A stretch of 9,175 bases of DNA from Spirulina sp. DLM2.Bin59 (GTDB lineage Bacteria; Cyanobacteriota; Cyanobacteriia; Cyanobacteriales; Spirulinaceae), in the NCBI GenBank assembly GCA_007693875.1, contig RECT01000255.1, positions 1-9,175 on the forward strand. Reading direction: 5' to 3'. Shown here piece by piece: positions 1-6,134 of this stretch (positions within the stretch are counted from its first letter, which is position 1; each line of letters starts with the position of its first letter). The notes under the pieces were generated by a model that saw only the letters and a list, made by a program, of their open reading frames with translations, ran no database searches and was not told the DNA's origin. Made by a program: the position numbers and the translations under genes.

Positions 1-199
1 GTTTGATCAGGCTGTAACCGTCAGCGGGATCAAAAATATAGCAATTGCCAGTTTCATCCCCTAGCAGGAGCAAAATATAAGGGGGGGACTGCATCGGATC
101 GACCCAAACTTCAAGAAAACTCCAGCTATCCTTCACTGGGTCGAGTCCGTGGGATGGGATGTATCGGTTGTTTGCATCAACAGCTCTCAAATAGTGCAT
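1..199 (-). CDS. hypothetical protein, N-terminal part (runs off left edge)
   Basis: An open frame of 66 codons starts at the ATG at 199-197 and continues past base 1, so only the N-terminus is visible. It begins MHYLRAVDANNRYIPSHG and later reads SPPYILLLLGDETGNCYIFDP. The composition looks like a genuine soluble, globular protein, with aromatic and acidic residues and no signal peptide or membrane segment. An in-frame TGA two codons upstream leaves this ATG as the only reasonable start. No clear Shine-Dalgarno precedes it. A tiny ATG-CCT-GAC-TGA reading frame at 210-199 overlaps the start by two bases (TGATG), which could couple translation. The gene is divergent from the HNH-like gene and shares its upstream region. 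I do not recognise a family and assign no function. It resembles conserved cyanobacterial hypotheticals, but that is an impression. Confidence 0.7.
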   Translation of the reverse strand, partial: MHYLRAVDANNRYIPSHGLDPVKDSWSFLEVWVDPMQSPPYILLLLGDETGNCYIFDPADGYSLIK

Positions 200-376
200 C
201 AGTCAGGCATTTTGTTCTTGCGTATTTATACTTAGGCAAAAAACAGGATGTACCTGTATAACTACAACCAGAAGCCCAGCATAACGGATCAATTAGACCA
301 CGATGATACAGCAGTAGTCTCTTGCTAGGAGTTAGAATTACTTTAGAAACAACTCTTCTAGATGTAGCGTCGTCTT

Positions 377-1192
377 ATGGATCGCACGAATCTTTATTAT
401 ATTAACCAAGGAAAACGCGGAAAAGTAGATCTTTGCAACATTTGCAAACAATCAGCTTCTCTAAGCTGGGATCACGTTCCACCTAAAGGGGGTATTGATT
501 TGAAGCCTGTTGAGCAAGTCACTATTTTACAACATTTGACTGGGAATCTTGAAGAACAGAAGCCTCAAATTTCACAAAATGGTGTGAAGTATCGAACCAT
601 TTGTAAAGATTGTAATGAACGATTGGGGCATAGTTACGACCCAGTCCTTAACAGATTTGCCCTTGGAGTAGGTGGTATTCTTAAATCAAGCATAAAAATT
701 CTACCAATTATTCATTACAAAACACAACCAGCAGTATTGATTAGATCCATTCTTGGGCATCTACTTGCAGCGAAAGGCATCATAGACGATGTAGTTGTTG
801 ATCAGAAAATACGTGAGTTTTTGTTTGATGATCAAGCGCAACTTCCTGAAGATATTAAGATTTTTTACTGGATTTATCCATATAGGGAAATCGTGGTTGT
901 TCGTGATGTTATCATGCCTGCCGTTAGAGGAAAGTTTGATCAAGTTGGATTTTTTACTGGTATCCTCAAATATTTTCCAATAGCTTACCTTGTTTGCAAC
1001 TTGGAACAATACGAAGGACTTGATGAGTTAACAATTTACCGTGATCTTAAAATTGAAGAGACTGTTGAAATTCCAATCCACTTAACTAATATAAGACATT
1101 CTACATGGCCAGAGATGGCTGATAACGGAAATTTCATGGTAGGCGGACGAAATCTAAACAGTTCTGTTCATGCACGTCCAAGAAAAGCATAA
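377..1192 (+). CDS. HNH endonuclease-like protein
   Basis: A 271-residue protein with a treble-clef HNH-type metal site in its first third. A zinc-type knuckle C20-x2-C23 (LCNICK) is followed by W-D32-H33-V-P-P-K-G, the usual place of the HNH catalytic histidine. A second knuckle, C76-x2-C79-N80 (ICKDCNERLG), follows, with N57 in GNLEE as a possible middle asparagine. Residues 95-271 show no motif I know; they alternate beta-rich and helical stretches and may hold a recognition or partner-binding domain. By family analogy it would cut or nick DNA or RNA with a divalent metal. The host role (defence, mobile element, toxin) is unknown and no modification or helicase partner is visible. The gene is strikingly AT-rich compared with genes after 2.4 kb and has no HIP1 site, which suggests horizontal acquisition. 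No strong ribosome-binding site precedes the ATG. Structural call fairly sure, function not. Confidence 0.8.
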   Translation: MDRTNLYYINQGKRGKVDLCNICKQSASLSWDHVPPKGGIDLKPVEQVTILQHLTGNLEEQKPQISQNGVKYRTICKDCNERLGHSYDPVLNRFALGVGGILKSSIKILPIIHYKTQPAVLIRSILGHLLAAKGIIDDVVVDQKIREFLFDDQAQLPEDIKIFYWIYPYREIVVVRDVIMPAVRGKFDQVGFFTGILKYFPIAYLVCNLEQYEGLDELTIYRDLKIEETVEIPIHLTNIRHSTWPEMADNGNFMVGGRNLNSSVHARPRKA

Positions 1193-1265
1193 CTTTTTTA
1201 CAAATAACCTGCGTACACTATACGAGCAAAGAACTAGCATTCTAACTATAGCATTTTTGGTACTT

Positions 1266-1358
1266 ATACCAATTCTCCAAAGTTAGGCGACAGAACAAGA
1301 GGCTTGATCCCTTTCCCTGAATTACTTTATGTGTAGCTCCGATTTAGGGGATTGGTAT
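1266..1358. repeat. MITE-like element with 16-bp imperfect terminal inverted repeats
   Basis: The left arm ATACCAATTCTCCAAA (1266-1281) and the right arm TTTAGGGGATTGGTAT (1343-1358) are inverted copies matching at 13 of 16 positions, and the outer 8 bases match perfectly. They bound a segment of about 93 bp with no coding capacity. Similar short TACCAAT/ATTGGTA-ended segments are frequent in cyanobacterial intergenic DNA, and this may be a non-autonomous transposon remnant. No convincing target-site duplication is visible; a TA dinucleotide adjoins or lies within each end. It lies between the HNH-like gene and the toxin-antitoxin pair. Confidence 0.4.
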
Positions 1359-1466
1359 TATGAGGCATAGGCCCTCACCTCAATATCTCACAAAATCGCT
1401 GAATCTTCCCTGTTGTTCAGTCATAGGCAGAGGGGAGGACGGCGGGTACATTGAAATGACCGGTAG

Positions 1467-1973
1467 CTATGGGCTTTCTTCCAGCTCGCCACTTTCTCGC
1501 AGGATTTGAGCCAGTAATGCAGGAGCAATCCGAAAATTTGCATCTTGCTGCAACCATTCAGTCACCACCTTGATAGAAGCAATGCTGCCTTCATGCCAAC
1601 CTCTCAAGACAATTCCTAAAATACCTGTGATGCTCAACCCTAAAGCCCTAGCTATTTGTCGGGCCTCCTTCTCATCCAGGAGAATTTTGCTAGCAGAGAG
1701 TTCAACTGCCAACGCAATGGCTTCAGATTCGCCTTGATGTAGATCGCGCTGAAGGAGATTCACAAATGCTGTGTTTTTCACCGTTTGGGGAATCAGCCAC
1801 CTCTCATTGATGGCAGCTTTCAAGGCGAGCGAACCGGGAAGATCTTCGTTAACCTTTAACTCTGTGGCAACTGCTGAAGGAATATAGACTTGTCCAAACT
1901 GTTGAGGTAGTAAAAAAAGATGGTCAATGATTGCTAGGTTGAGAAGGGGTGAAGTGTTACTGATGACGGGCAT
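1467..1973 (-). CDS. PIN-domain toxin, DUF3368 family
   Basis: A 168-residue PIN-fold protein of the DUF3368 type, a putative VapC-like ribonuclease toxin. The N-terminal strand reads MPVISNTSPLLNLA. Then come an acidic residue in VATELK (E39), the GESEAIALA motif (E82/E84) and ILLDEKEAR (D100), which together make the usual PIN acidic cluster. The first position is Asn6 instead of the canonical Asp; SNTSP variants occur in DUF3368 proteins, so this need not mean inactivity. The ATG at 1973 overlaps the end of the upstream antitoxin gene by 17 bases, so translation is probably coupled; a weak AAGAAGATC precedes the start. Length and partner are typical. It presumably cleaves RNA when free of the antitoxin. 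Alternatively it is a decayed, inactive module, but the reading frame is intact. Confidence 0.85.
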   Translation of the reverse strand: MPVISNTSPLLNLAIIDHLFLLPQQFGQVYIPSAVATELKVNEDLPGSLALKAAINERWLIPQTVKNTAFVNLLQRDLHQGESEAIALAVELSASKILLDEKEARQIARALGLSITGILGIVLRGWHEGSIASIKVVTEWLQQDANFRIAPALLAQILRESGELEESP

Positions 1974-2211
1974 AATCTAGATCTTCTTGGAGTTCAGTTT
2001 CGGTATAGTGCCGGGGGATATTTCGCTCACCTAAAAGTTGGCTAAATTGGTAGTAATTGAGATTGGCAAGTTCGCGAGCTTTACCCAAAGAAAGCAGTTC
2101 TTGCGTGTAGAGAGCGAGGGCAAGTTCTTTGAGTAATTCCGCTTCCATGCGGTTTTCAGGAAGTCGGATAGATTCAATGATGGATTGAGGAATGGATAAT
2201 TGCATAATCAT
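1957..2211 (-). CDS. UPF0175 family antitoxin
   Basis: A small protein of about 84 residues with UPF0175 features: an N-terminal SIPQSIIESIRLPENRMEAE segment, the helix LLKELALALYTQELLS, the helix-turn-helix-like GKARELANLNYYQFSQLLGE, and the C-terminal tail RNIPRHYTETELQEDL. UPF0175 proteins are regularly encoded directly upstream of DUF3368 PIN proteins and are taken as their antitoxins, which is the arrangement here. The start is uncertain: GTG 2217, ATG 2211 and ATG 2205 lie within six codons. I use ATG 2211; the family pattern also fits 2205. No Shine-Dalgarno is seen. An extended -10 promoter lies about 40 bases upstream. The helix-turn-helix and a short inverted repeat near the promoter would allow autoregulation, which is inference. 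Confidence 0.85.
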   Translation of the reverse strand: MIMQLSIPQSIIESIRLPENRMEAELLKELALALYTQELLSLGKARELANLNYYQFSQLLGERNIPRHYTETELQEDLDYARHQ

Positions 2212-2246
2212 AGACACAGGGGGCGATCGTGGTTTTTAAATCCGCT

Positions 2247-2275
2247 ATTGTAGCATTTTCAGCTAGGGGGGCTGA
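2247..2275 (-). promoter_or_regulatory. extended -10 promoter of the toxin-antitoxin pair, with possible operator
   Basis: On the minus strand TGC-TACAAT (2255-2247) is an extended -10 element with 5 of 6 matches to TATAAT. No good -35 is present, as is usual for extended -10 promoters. Transcription would start near 2240, about 30 bases before the antitoxin ATG. An inverted repeat TCAGC/GCTGA (2259-2263 and 2271-2275) sits just upstream, where a -35 would be, and could be an operator. The promoter call rests on consensus matching only. Confidence 0.45.
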
Positions 2276-2321
2276 GGGAGGCGATTTGAGGGAACGACCA
2301 CACCCGCCCGAGGAGCGCCTA

Positions 2322-2343
2322 GGGGCGAAGAGTTTTTCGCCCC
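2322..2343. repeat. perfect 8-bp hairpin GGGGCGAA/TTCGCCCC
   Basis: GGGGCGAA (2322-2329), a 6-base loop and TTCGCCCC (2336-2343) form a perfect stem 20 bases beyond the GH57 stop codon. No U-tract follows on the minus strand, so it is not a classical intrinsic terminator, though it may stabilise the transcript's 3' end. Palindromes with this core are widespread in cyanobacterial intergenic regions, so I class it as a dispersed hairpin repeat. Confidence 0.5.
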
Positions 2344-2362
2344 CACAAACCTGATGGCGACC

Positions 2363-4912
2363 CTATAAAAACGTATTCACATCCACCGCTAACCGTTGCC
2401 CCAAATCTAATAACAACGGCATCTGATCGGGATTCCAGGGACAAACTGACTCCGGCTCCGTTCCCATACATTGGGGTAGAATCACCTCATGGAAACAGCG
2501 GAAATAAAGTTCCTGGGCGCGATCGAGGGAAAGACCCACATGGAGGCGATCGCCTACATTGATCATCTCTTCAATGCGCCGCTGCTCATCGGCGATCGTC
2601 TCCCGCCTTTCCCCAAACAGGAGGGCATCAATGGAACGCAAAATTAACGCCTCTAACAGTTGCTTTGCTCCCGGTAGGTTTAAAGAAGCATGCATACTTT
2701 CCGCCTCTGTTACAGTGCCATCCAGTTCGGCTAAAATCCGATCCATTTCCTCCGGATCGCTGCTGCTGTCCAATTCATCCAACAGCCGCAAACAACGATA
2801 GGACAGGGCAATATCCGCCGCCACCTGTAACTCCTGGGGCACTGGCAATTCTTCCCGGTGGAAGGCCCGGAGGATGCTGTAGTTATCCCGGTAAGCTTGG
2901 CGATAGAGTTGATCTAAAGTGGTTTTGCTCTTGTCGGCGATTTGTTGGATAATCCATTGCCGCTCCTCAGCGAAAAGGGTTTCGAGGCTGAAAACGCGAT
3001 CGCCAAAGACGCGCATCATTTCAAACATTGTCGTGGACACACTCGCCTCCCGCATCGACTTAAACAGCGTCTCCTTCACCTGGGCATAGGCCAACCGCCC
3101 AATAAAGGGCTGAATACAACAGTGGAAATCCCAACCCCCCAAATGGAGCACCGCAAAGATAAATTCCTTGGGCTCGCGGGTAATTTCCGACACCAATTGC
3201 AGATGACCGAGGGCTAAAACCTGATTCCCCATCTGCTGCTTGTGGTAGTCCAATTGCTTGGCCTCGTAGCAATACACCCGATCCTCAGCACTGTAGTGAT
3301 TGAAAAGGGAGGTGATGGCATAGTGGGCCGCTACTCGCTCAAATGTGATCCGCGACGACACCACCAGTTCATCGTAAACCCGGCCCCCATGGCCGAAATG
3401 CTCCACATTACTGGGAGCCGCCTGCAACCGTTGGCGGAATTCCGGCTCCAGTTGCACCCCGGCAATTTCCCCAGCTAATTCCACCGCCCGGGCCGCATAG
3501 CGAAGGATCTGCACCCCTTCGGGCCGGGAAAGCTCATCAAAGAACCAACCGCAACTGGTGAACATCAACAAGGCCTGACGCTGCATTTCCAGCAGCCGCA
3601 GCGCGTCCACCTGCTCCAATTCATCGAGGTTGTGGGCTTGGTGGCGGTAGAGGAAATGGACAGTGCTTTCGGGGGTGCGATCGCCCATCACCTGGATATA
3701 TTCATCCCGCGCCAACCAGGGATCATGGAAAAATTTGCGGCCGTAGTCTTCGTAAATCACCGCGAGGCGATCGCGCAACCAATTCAAACTATCCCGCAGG
3801 GGCCGCCGCCATTTCTGCGTCCAATTCCCCCCACCGCCACAGCCACAGTCATCCTGCCAGCGATCCACCCCATGCATACAACTCCAAGCGGTCACGGGCT
3901 TGAGAATCACTTCCCAGGTGGGGGGGCAAATGCTCAGATAATGGGCCACATTCGTCACCTGCCAATGGCGATGGGCGAACTCCTGGCTAAAGGCATAGGC
4001 TAAACATTTTTCTGTCCCCGCCTTGTGGTGGCCAAAGGTTTCCCCATCGGTGGCGACGCAGATCAGTTGGGAGGGGCGATCGCCTCGCACCGCTTGACCA
4101 AGGCGATCGGCTAAATGTTGGGAACTGGCCAACACATCATCAAACCCCATCCCCTTAGAAATAGGGCCATCGTAGAAAAAGATATCAATATGCTTGCCAT
4201 TGCCGAGGAAACAGCGATAGGGCCGCGTCGGGTCGATCTGGCCACCCCCCACGCCCAACCAATCGGGGTGGGGGTTATCCTCCGTGGCCATGGGGCGGCA
4301 TTGCTCCGCCTGGGAGGGGGCGAGGATCGTGAACTTGATCCCCTCATTGGCCAGGGCTTCCAGGGTGGCATAGTCTACCCCCGTTTCCGCCAACCACATC
4401 CCCTCTGGATCCCGGCCAAAATGGGCGCGAAAATCCGCCTTCCCCCAACGAATTTGGGTATATTTATCCCGCTCATTGGCCAGAGGCAGGATGATGTGGT
4501 TGTAAACTTGGGCGATGGCATTGCCGTGGCCATTGAGGCGTTCAGCACTGCGGCGATCGGCTTCGATGATCCCCTGGTACACCTCTTGGTCATGGGTTGC
4601 TAACCAAGACATCAGCGTGGCCCCCACATTGAAGCTCAGGTATTCAAAATTGTTGATGACGCTGACCACTTCCCCCTGGTCGTTGAGAATGCGGGAAAAG
4701 ACATTGGGGCGATAGCATTCGTATAGGATGCGCTCGTTCCAGTCGTGGAAGGGGTAAGCACTGGGTTGGCGTTCAATGACATTTAAATAGGGGTTTTCCC
4801 GGGGTGGCTGATAAAAATGTCCATGAATTGTAATGTAAACGCCAGTAGCCACAGCTTCTGGTTGCTCCTCTTGACAGGTGGGGGTTGGATTGGACATGAG
4901 TTCTGTAGTCAT
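2363..4912 (-). CDS. glycoside hydrolase family 57 protein with DUF3536 domain
   Basis: A large cytosolic enzyme of 849 residues from ATG 4912 (857 from the in-frame GTG 4936). Numbering from the GTG, the GH57 N-terminal motif reads ITIHGHFYQPPRENP, with H38 and H40. WLAETGVD (E184) is the likely nucleophile region and ATDGETFGHH (D297, E299) the likely acid/base region. DDCGCGGGGNWTQKW follows. The C-terminal half, with GGRVYDELVVSSRITFERVAAHYAI and LHLGGWDFHCCIQPF, matches the DUF3536 architecture. GH57 enzymes act on alpha-glucans (amylase, branching enzyme, 4-alpha-glucanotransferase); the DUF3536 branch has no firmly established substrate known to me, so a glycogen-related role is only inference. 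Length is normal for the branch and no frame damage is seen. Neither candidate start has a good Shine-Dalgarno; I prefer ATG 4912. The gene is divergent from htpX. HIP1 sites occur repeatedly inside it, indicating long residence in the genome. Confidence 0.9.
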   Translation of the reverse strand: MTTELMSNPTPTCQEEQPEAVATGVYITIHGHFYQPPRENPYLNVIERQPSAYPFHDWNERILYECYRPNVFSRILNDQGEVVSVINNFEYLSFNVGATLMSWLATHDQEVYQGIIEADRRSAERLNGHGNAIAQVYNHIILPLANERDKYTQIRWGKADFRAHFGRDPEGMWLAETGVDYATLEALANEGIKFTILAPSQAEQCRPMATEDNPHPDWLGVGGGQIDPTRPYRCFLGNGKHIDIFFYDGPISKGMGFDDVLASSQHLADRLGQAVRGDRPSQLICVATDGETFGHHKAGTEKCLAYAFSQEFAHRHWQVTNVAHYLSICPPTWEVILKPVTAWSCMHGVDRWQDDCGCGGGGNWTQKWRRPLRDSLNWLRDRLAVIYEDYGRKFFHDPWLARDEYIQVMGDRTPESTVHFLYRHQAHNLDELEQVDALRLLEMQRQALLMFTSCGWFFDELSRPEGVQILRYAARAVELAGEIAGVQLEPEFRQRLQAAPSNVEHFGHGGRVYDELVVSSRITFERVAAHYAITSLFNHYSAEDRVYCYEAKQLDYHKQQMGNQVLALGHLQLVSEITREPKEFIFAVLHLGGWDFHCCIQPFIGRLAYAQVKETLFKSMREASVSTTMFEMMRVFGDRVFSLETLFAEERQWIIQQIADKSKTTLDQLYRQAYRDNYSILRAFHREELPVPQELQVAADIALSYRCLRLLDELDSSSDPEEMDRILAELDGTVTEAESMHASLNLPGAKQLLEALILRSIDALLFGERRETIADEQRRIEEMINVGDRLHVGLSLDRAQELYFRCFHEVILPQCMGTEPESVCPWNPDQMPLLLDLGQRLAVDVNTFL

Positions 4913-4984
4913 AGGAATCACGCGACGGGAAAACACTGCAATGGATCGGGACAGGGCAAAAACCAGCGTTCACCCTCCGATAGA

Positions 4985-5009
4985 ACGGTTTCCAGCCTCT
5001 GGAAATTGT
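4985..5009. promoter_or_regulatory. palindrome, possible operator
   Basis: TTTCCAG (4989-4995), a 3-base spacer and CTGGAAA (4999-5005) form a perfect inverted repeat. The pairing extends outward to 4985 and 5009 if two G-T pairs are allowed. It lies 3 bases upstream of the putative htpX -35 and within the divergent region, so it is placed like an operator. No regulator is identified. Confidence 0.35.
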
Positions 5010-5207
5010 GGATTGACCCTGAAAACCGGCTTTTGCTACTAATCTCTAGTGAACCGCAAAGCTCAAGAATGCTGTCGTTCTTATCAATTTCTTAACGAAT
5101 CGATGAATTTTTTTACAGGCCAATGGGGCCATTTTGTGCTGAGGGCGGTGGGTGCTAACGGGAAATGGGGCGATCGCCTGGGACGGTTGAGGATCGGATT
5201 TTCCCCT

Positions 5208-5223
5208 AGGAGGGGTAGAGGGG
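5208..5223 (+). promoter_or_regulatory. ribosome-binding site deciding the htpX start
   Basis: AGGAGGGG (5208-5215) followed by AGAGGGG (5217-5223) lies immediately before ATG 5226. The core AGGAGG is 12 bases from that ATG and the second purine run about 4 bases from it. The alternative ATG 5274 has no comparable site. This favours 5226 as the start. Confidence 0.5.
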
Positions 5224-5225
5224 CG

Positions 5226-6134
5226 ATGGCTACAATGGGAACCAAGACAACTGGGAAAAAGACGATTAAGACGATGTGGAATCAATCAAAAACGCTTATT
5301 CTCCTCTCCGTACTCAGTGCCCTCCTGATTGGCATTAGCTACAGTGTATTTGGCGGAACTGGGGGGGTGATCCTCGGTGTGATCCTCGCCGCTGTGACCA
5401 ATTTAGGCTCCTGGTACTATTCCGATAAAATTGCCCTGGCGGCCTACAAAGCGCAGCCGGTGAGCGCCGCCCAAGCCCCTGACCTCCATCGCATTGTGGC
5501 CAAGCTTGCCGAACGAGCAAACCTGCCGATGCCTGCGGTTTATCTCGTTCCCAACCCCGCCGCCAATGCCTTTGCCACCGGCCGCGATCCCGAACATGCT
5601 GCCGTTGCTGTCACCCAAGGGCTGCTCAATATGCTGCCAGCGGATGAATTGGAGGCGGTGTTAGCTCATGAATTGAGCCATGTCATGAACCGCGACACCC
5701 TCACCCAAGCGGTGGCGGCGACCATTGCTGGGGCGATCGCCTTCCTCGCTCAAATGGCCAGCTATAGCCTGTGGTTCTTCGGGGGCGGCCGTAATCGGGA
5801 AGGCAATGGTTTCGGCTTAATCCTCACCATCCTCATTGCACCCATCGCCGCTACGATTTTGCAACTAGGCATCTCCCGCACCCGTGAGTTTGCCGCCGAT
5901 GCTGGCGCGGCCCGCTTGACCGGCAACCCCCGCGCCCTCGCCAATGCCCTCCAACGCTTAGAGCGTTCCGCCCAAAAGCAGCCAATGCAAGGGAATCCTG
6001 CCTTTCAACCCCTGTTAATTTTCGGTGGCTCCGATGGCAACTTACTGACGAAACTCTTTTCCACCCACCCCAGCACGAGCGATCGCATTGAACGGCTCCT
6101 CGCCCTTGAGGGTTCCAGCTTTGCCACCCGTTAA
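5226..6134 (+). CDS. htpX: HtpX-like M48 family membrane zinc metalloprotease
   Basis: A 302-residue integral membrane protease of the M48B/HtpX family, which degrades misfolded or damaged membrane proteins with the active site facing the cytosol. Numbering from ATG 5226, a membrane hairpin spans about 20-56 (LILLSVLSALLIG through the GGTGGVILGVILAAV region). The zinc motif HELSH is at 148-152 (H148, E149, H152), and the third zinc ligand lies in SRTREFAADAGAARL (E221). Two further hydrophobic segments lie at about 163-183 and 196-216, and the C-terminal STHPSTSDRIERLLALE is typical. The start is debatable: ATG 5274 (MWNQSKTL) matches the usual HtpX N-terminus, but the ribosome-binding site favours 5226. 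The frame is open back to 5049, though that extension looks non-coding. It converges on the TPR gene with overlapping stop codons, and a terminator-like hairpin follows 8 bases after the stop. Confidence 0.9.
   Translation: MATMGTKTTGKKTIKTMWNQSKTLILLSVLSALLIGISYSVFGGTGGVILGVILAAVTNLGSWYYSDKIALAAYKAQPVSAAQAPDLHRIVAKLAERANLPMPAVYLVPNPAANAFATGRDPEHAAVAVTQGLLNMLPADELEAVLAHELSHVMNRDTLTQAVAATIAGAIAFLAQMASYSLWFFGGGRNREGNGFGLILTILIAPIAATILQLGISRTREFAADAGAARLTGNPRALANALQRLERSAQKQPMQGNPAFQPLLIFGGSDGNLLTKLFSTHPSTSDRIERLLALEGSSFATR

Larger units (their letters stand above)
4913..5225. promoter_or_regulatory. divergent control region between GH57 gene and htpX
   Basis: About 310 bases separate the preferred GH57 start from the htpX start. 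On the plus strand TTGACC (5013-5018), an 18-base spacer with a TGn element, and TACTAA (5037-5042) make a plausible but imperfect promoter for htpX. This would give a leader of about 175 bases. A near-perfect palindrome lies just upstream of that -35 (listed separately). I could not place a convincing minus-strand promoter for the GH57 gene. The plus strand from 5049 to 5225 is open in the htpX frame but has low-complexity, non-conserved-looking codons, so I treat it as leader and not as coding sequence. Confidence 0.35.

Noticed and set aside
2322..2343. Classical intrinsic terminator of the GH57 gene
   Set aside because: The stem is strong but no T run follows on the minus strand.
4115..4603. 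162-codon plus-strand frame opposite the GH57 gene
   Set aside because: It reflects the GC-rich codon pattern of the GH57 coding strand; no motifs and no ribosome-binding site.
5049..5225. 59-codon upstream extension of htpX
   Set aside because: The sequence does not resemble any HtpX N-terminus, and a Shine-Dalgarno sits just before ATG 5226, so it is better read as leader.
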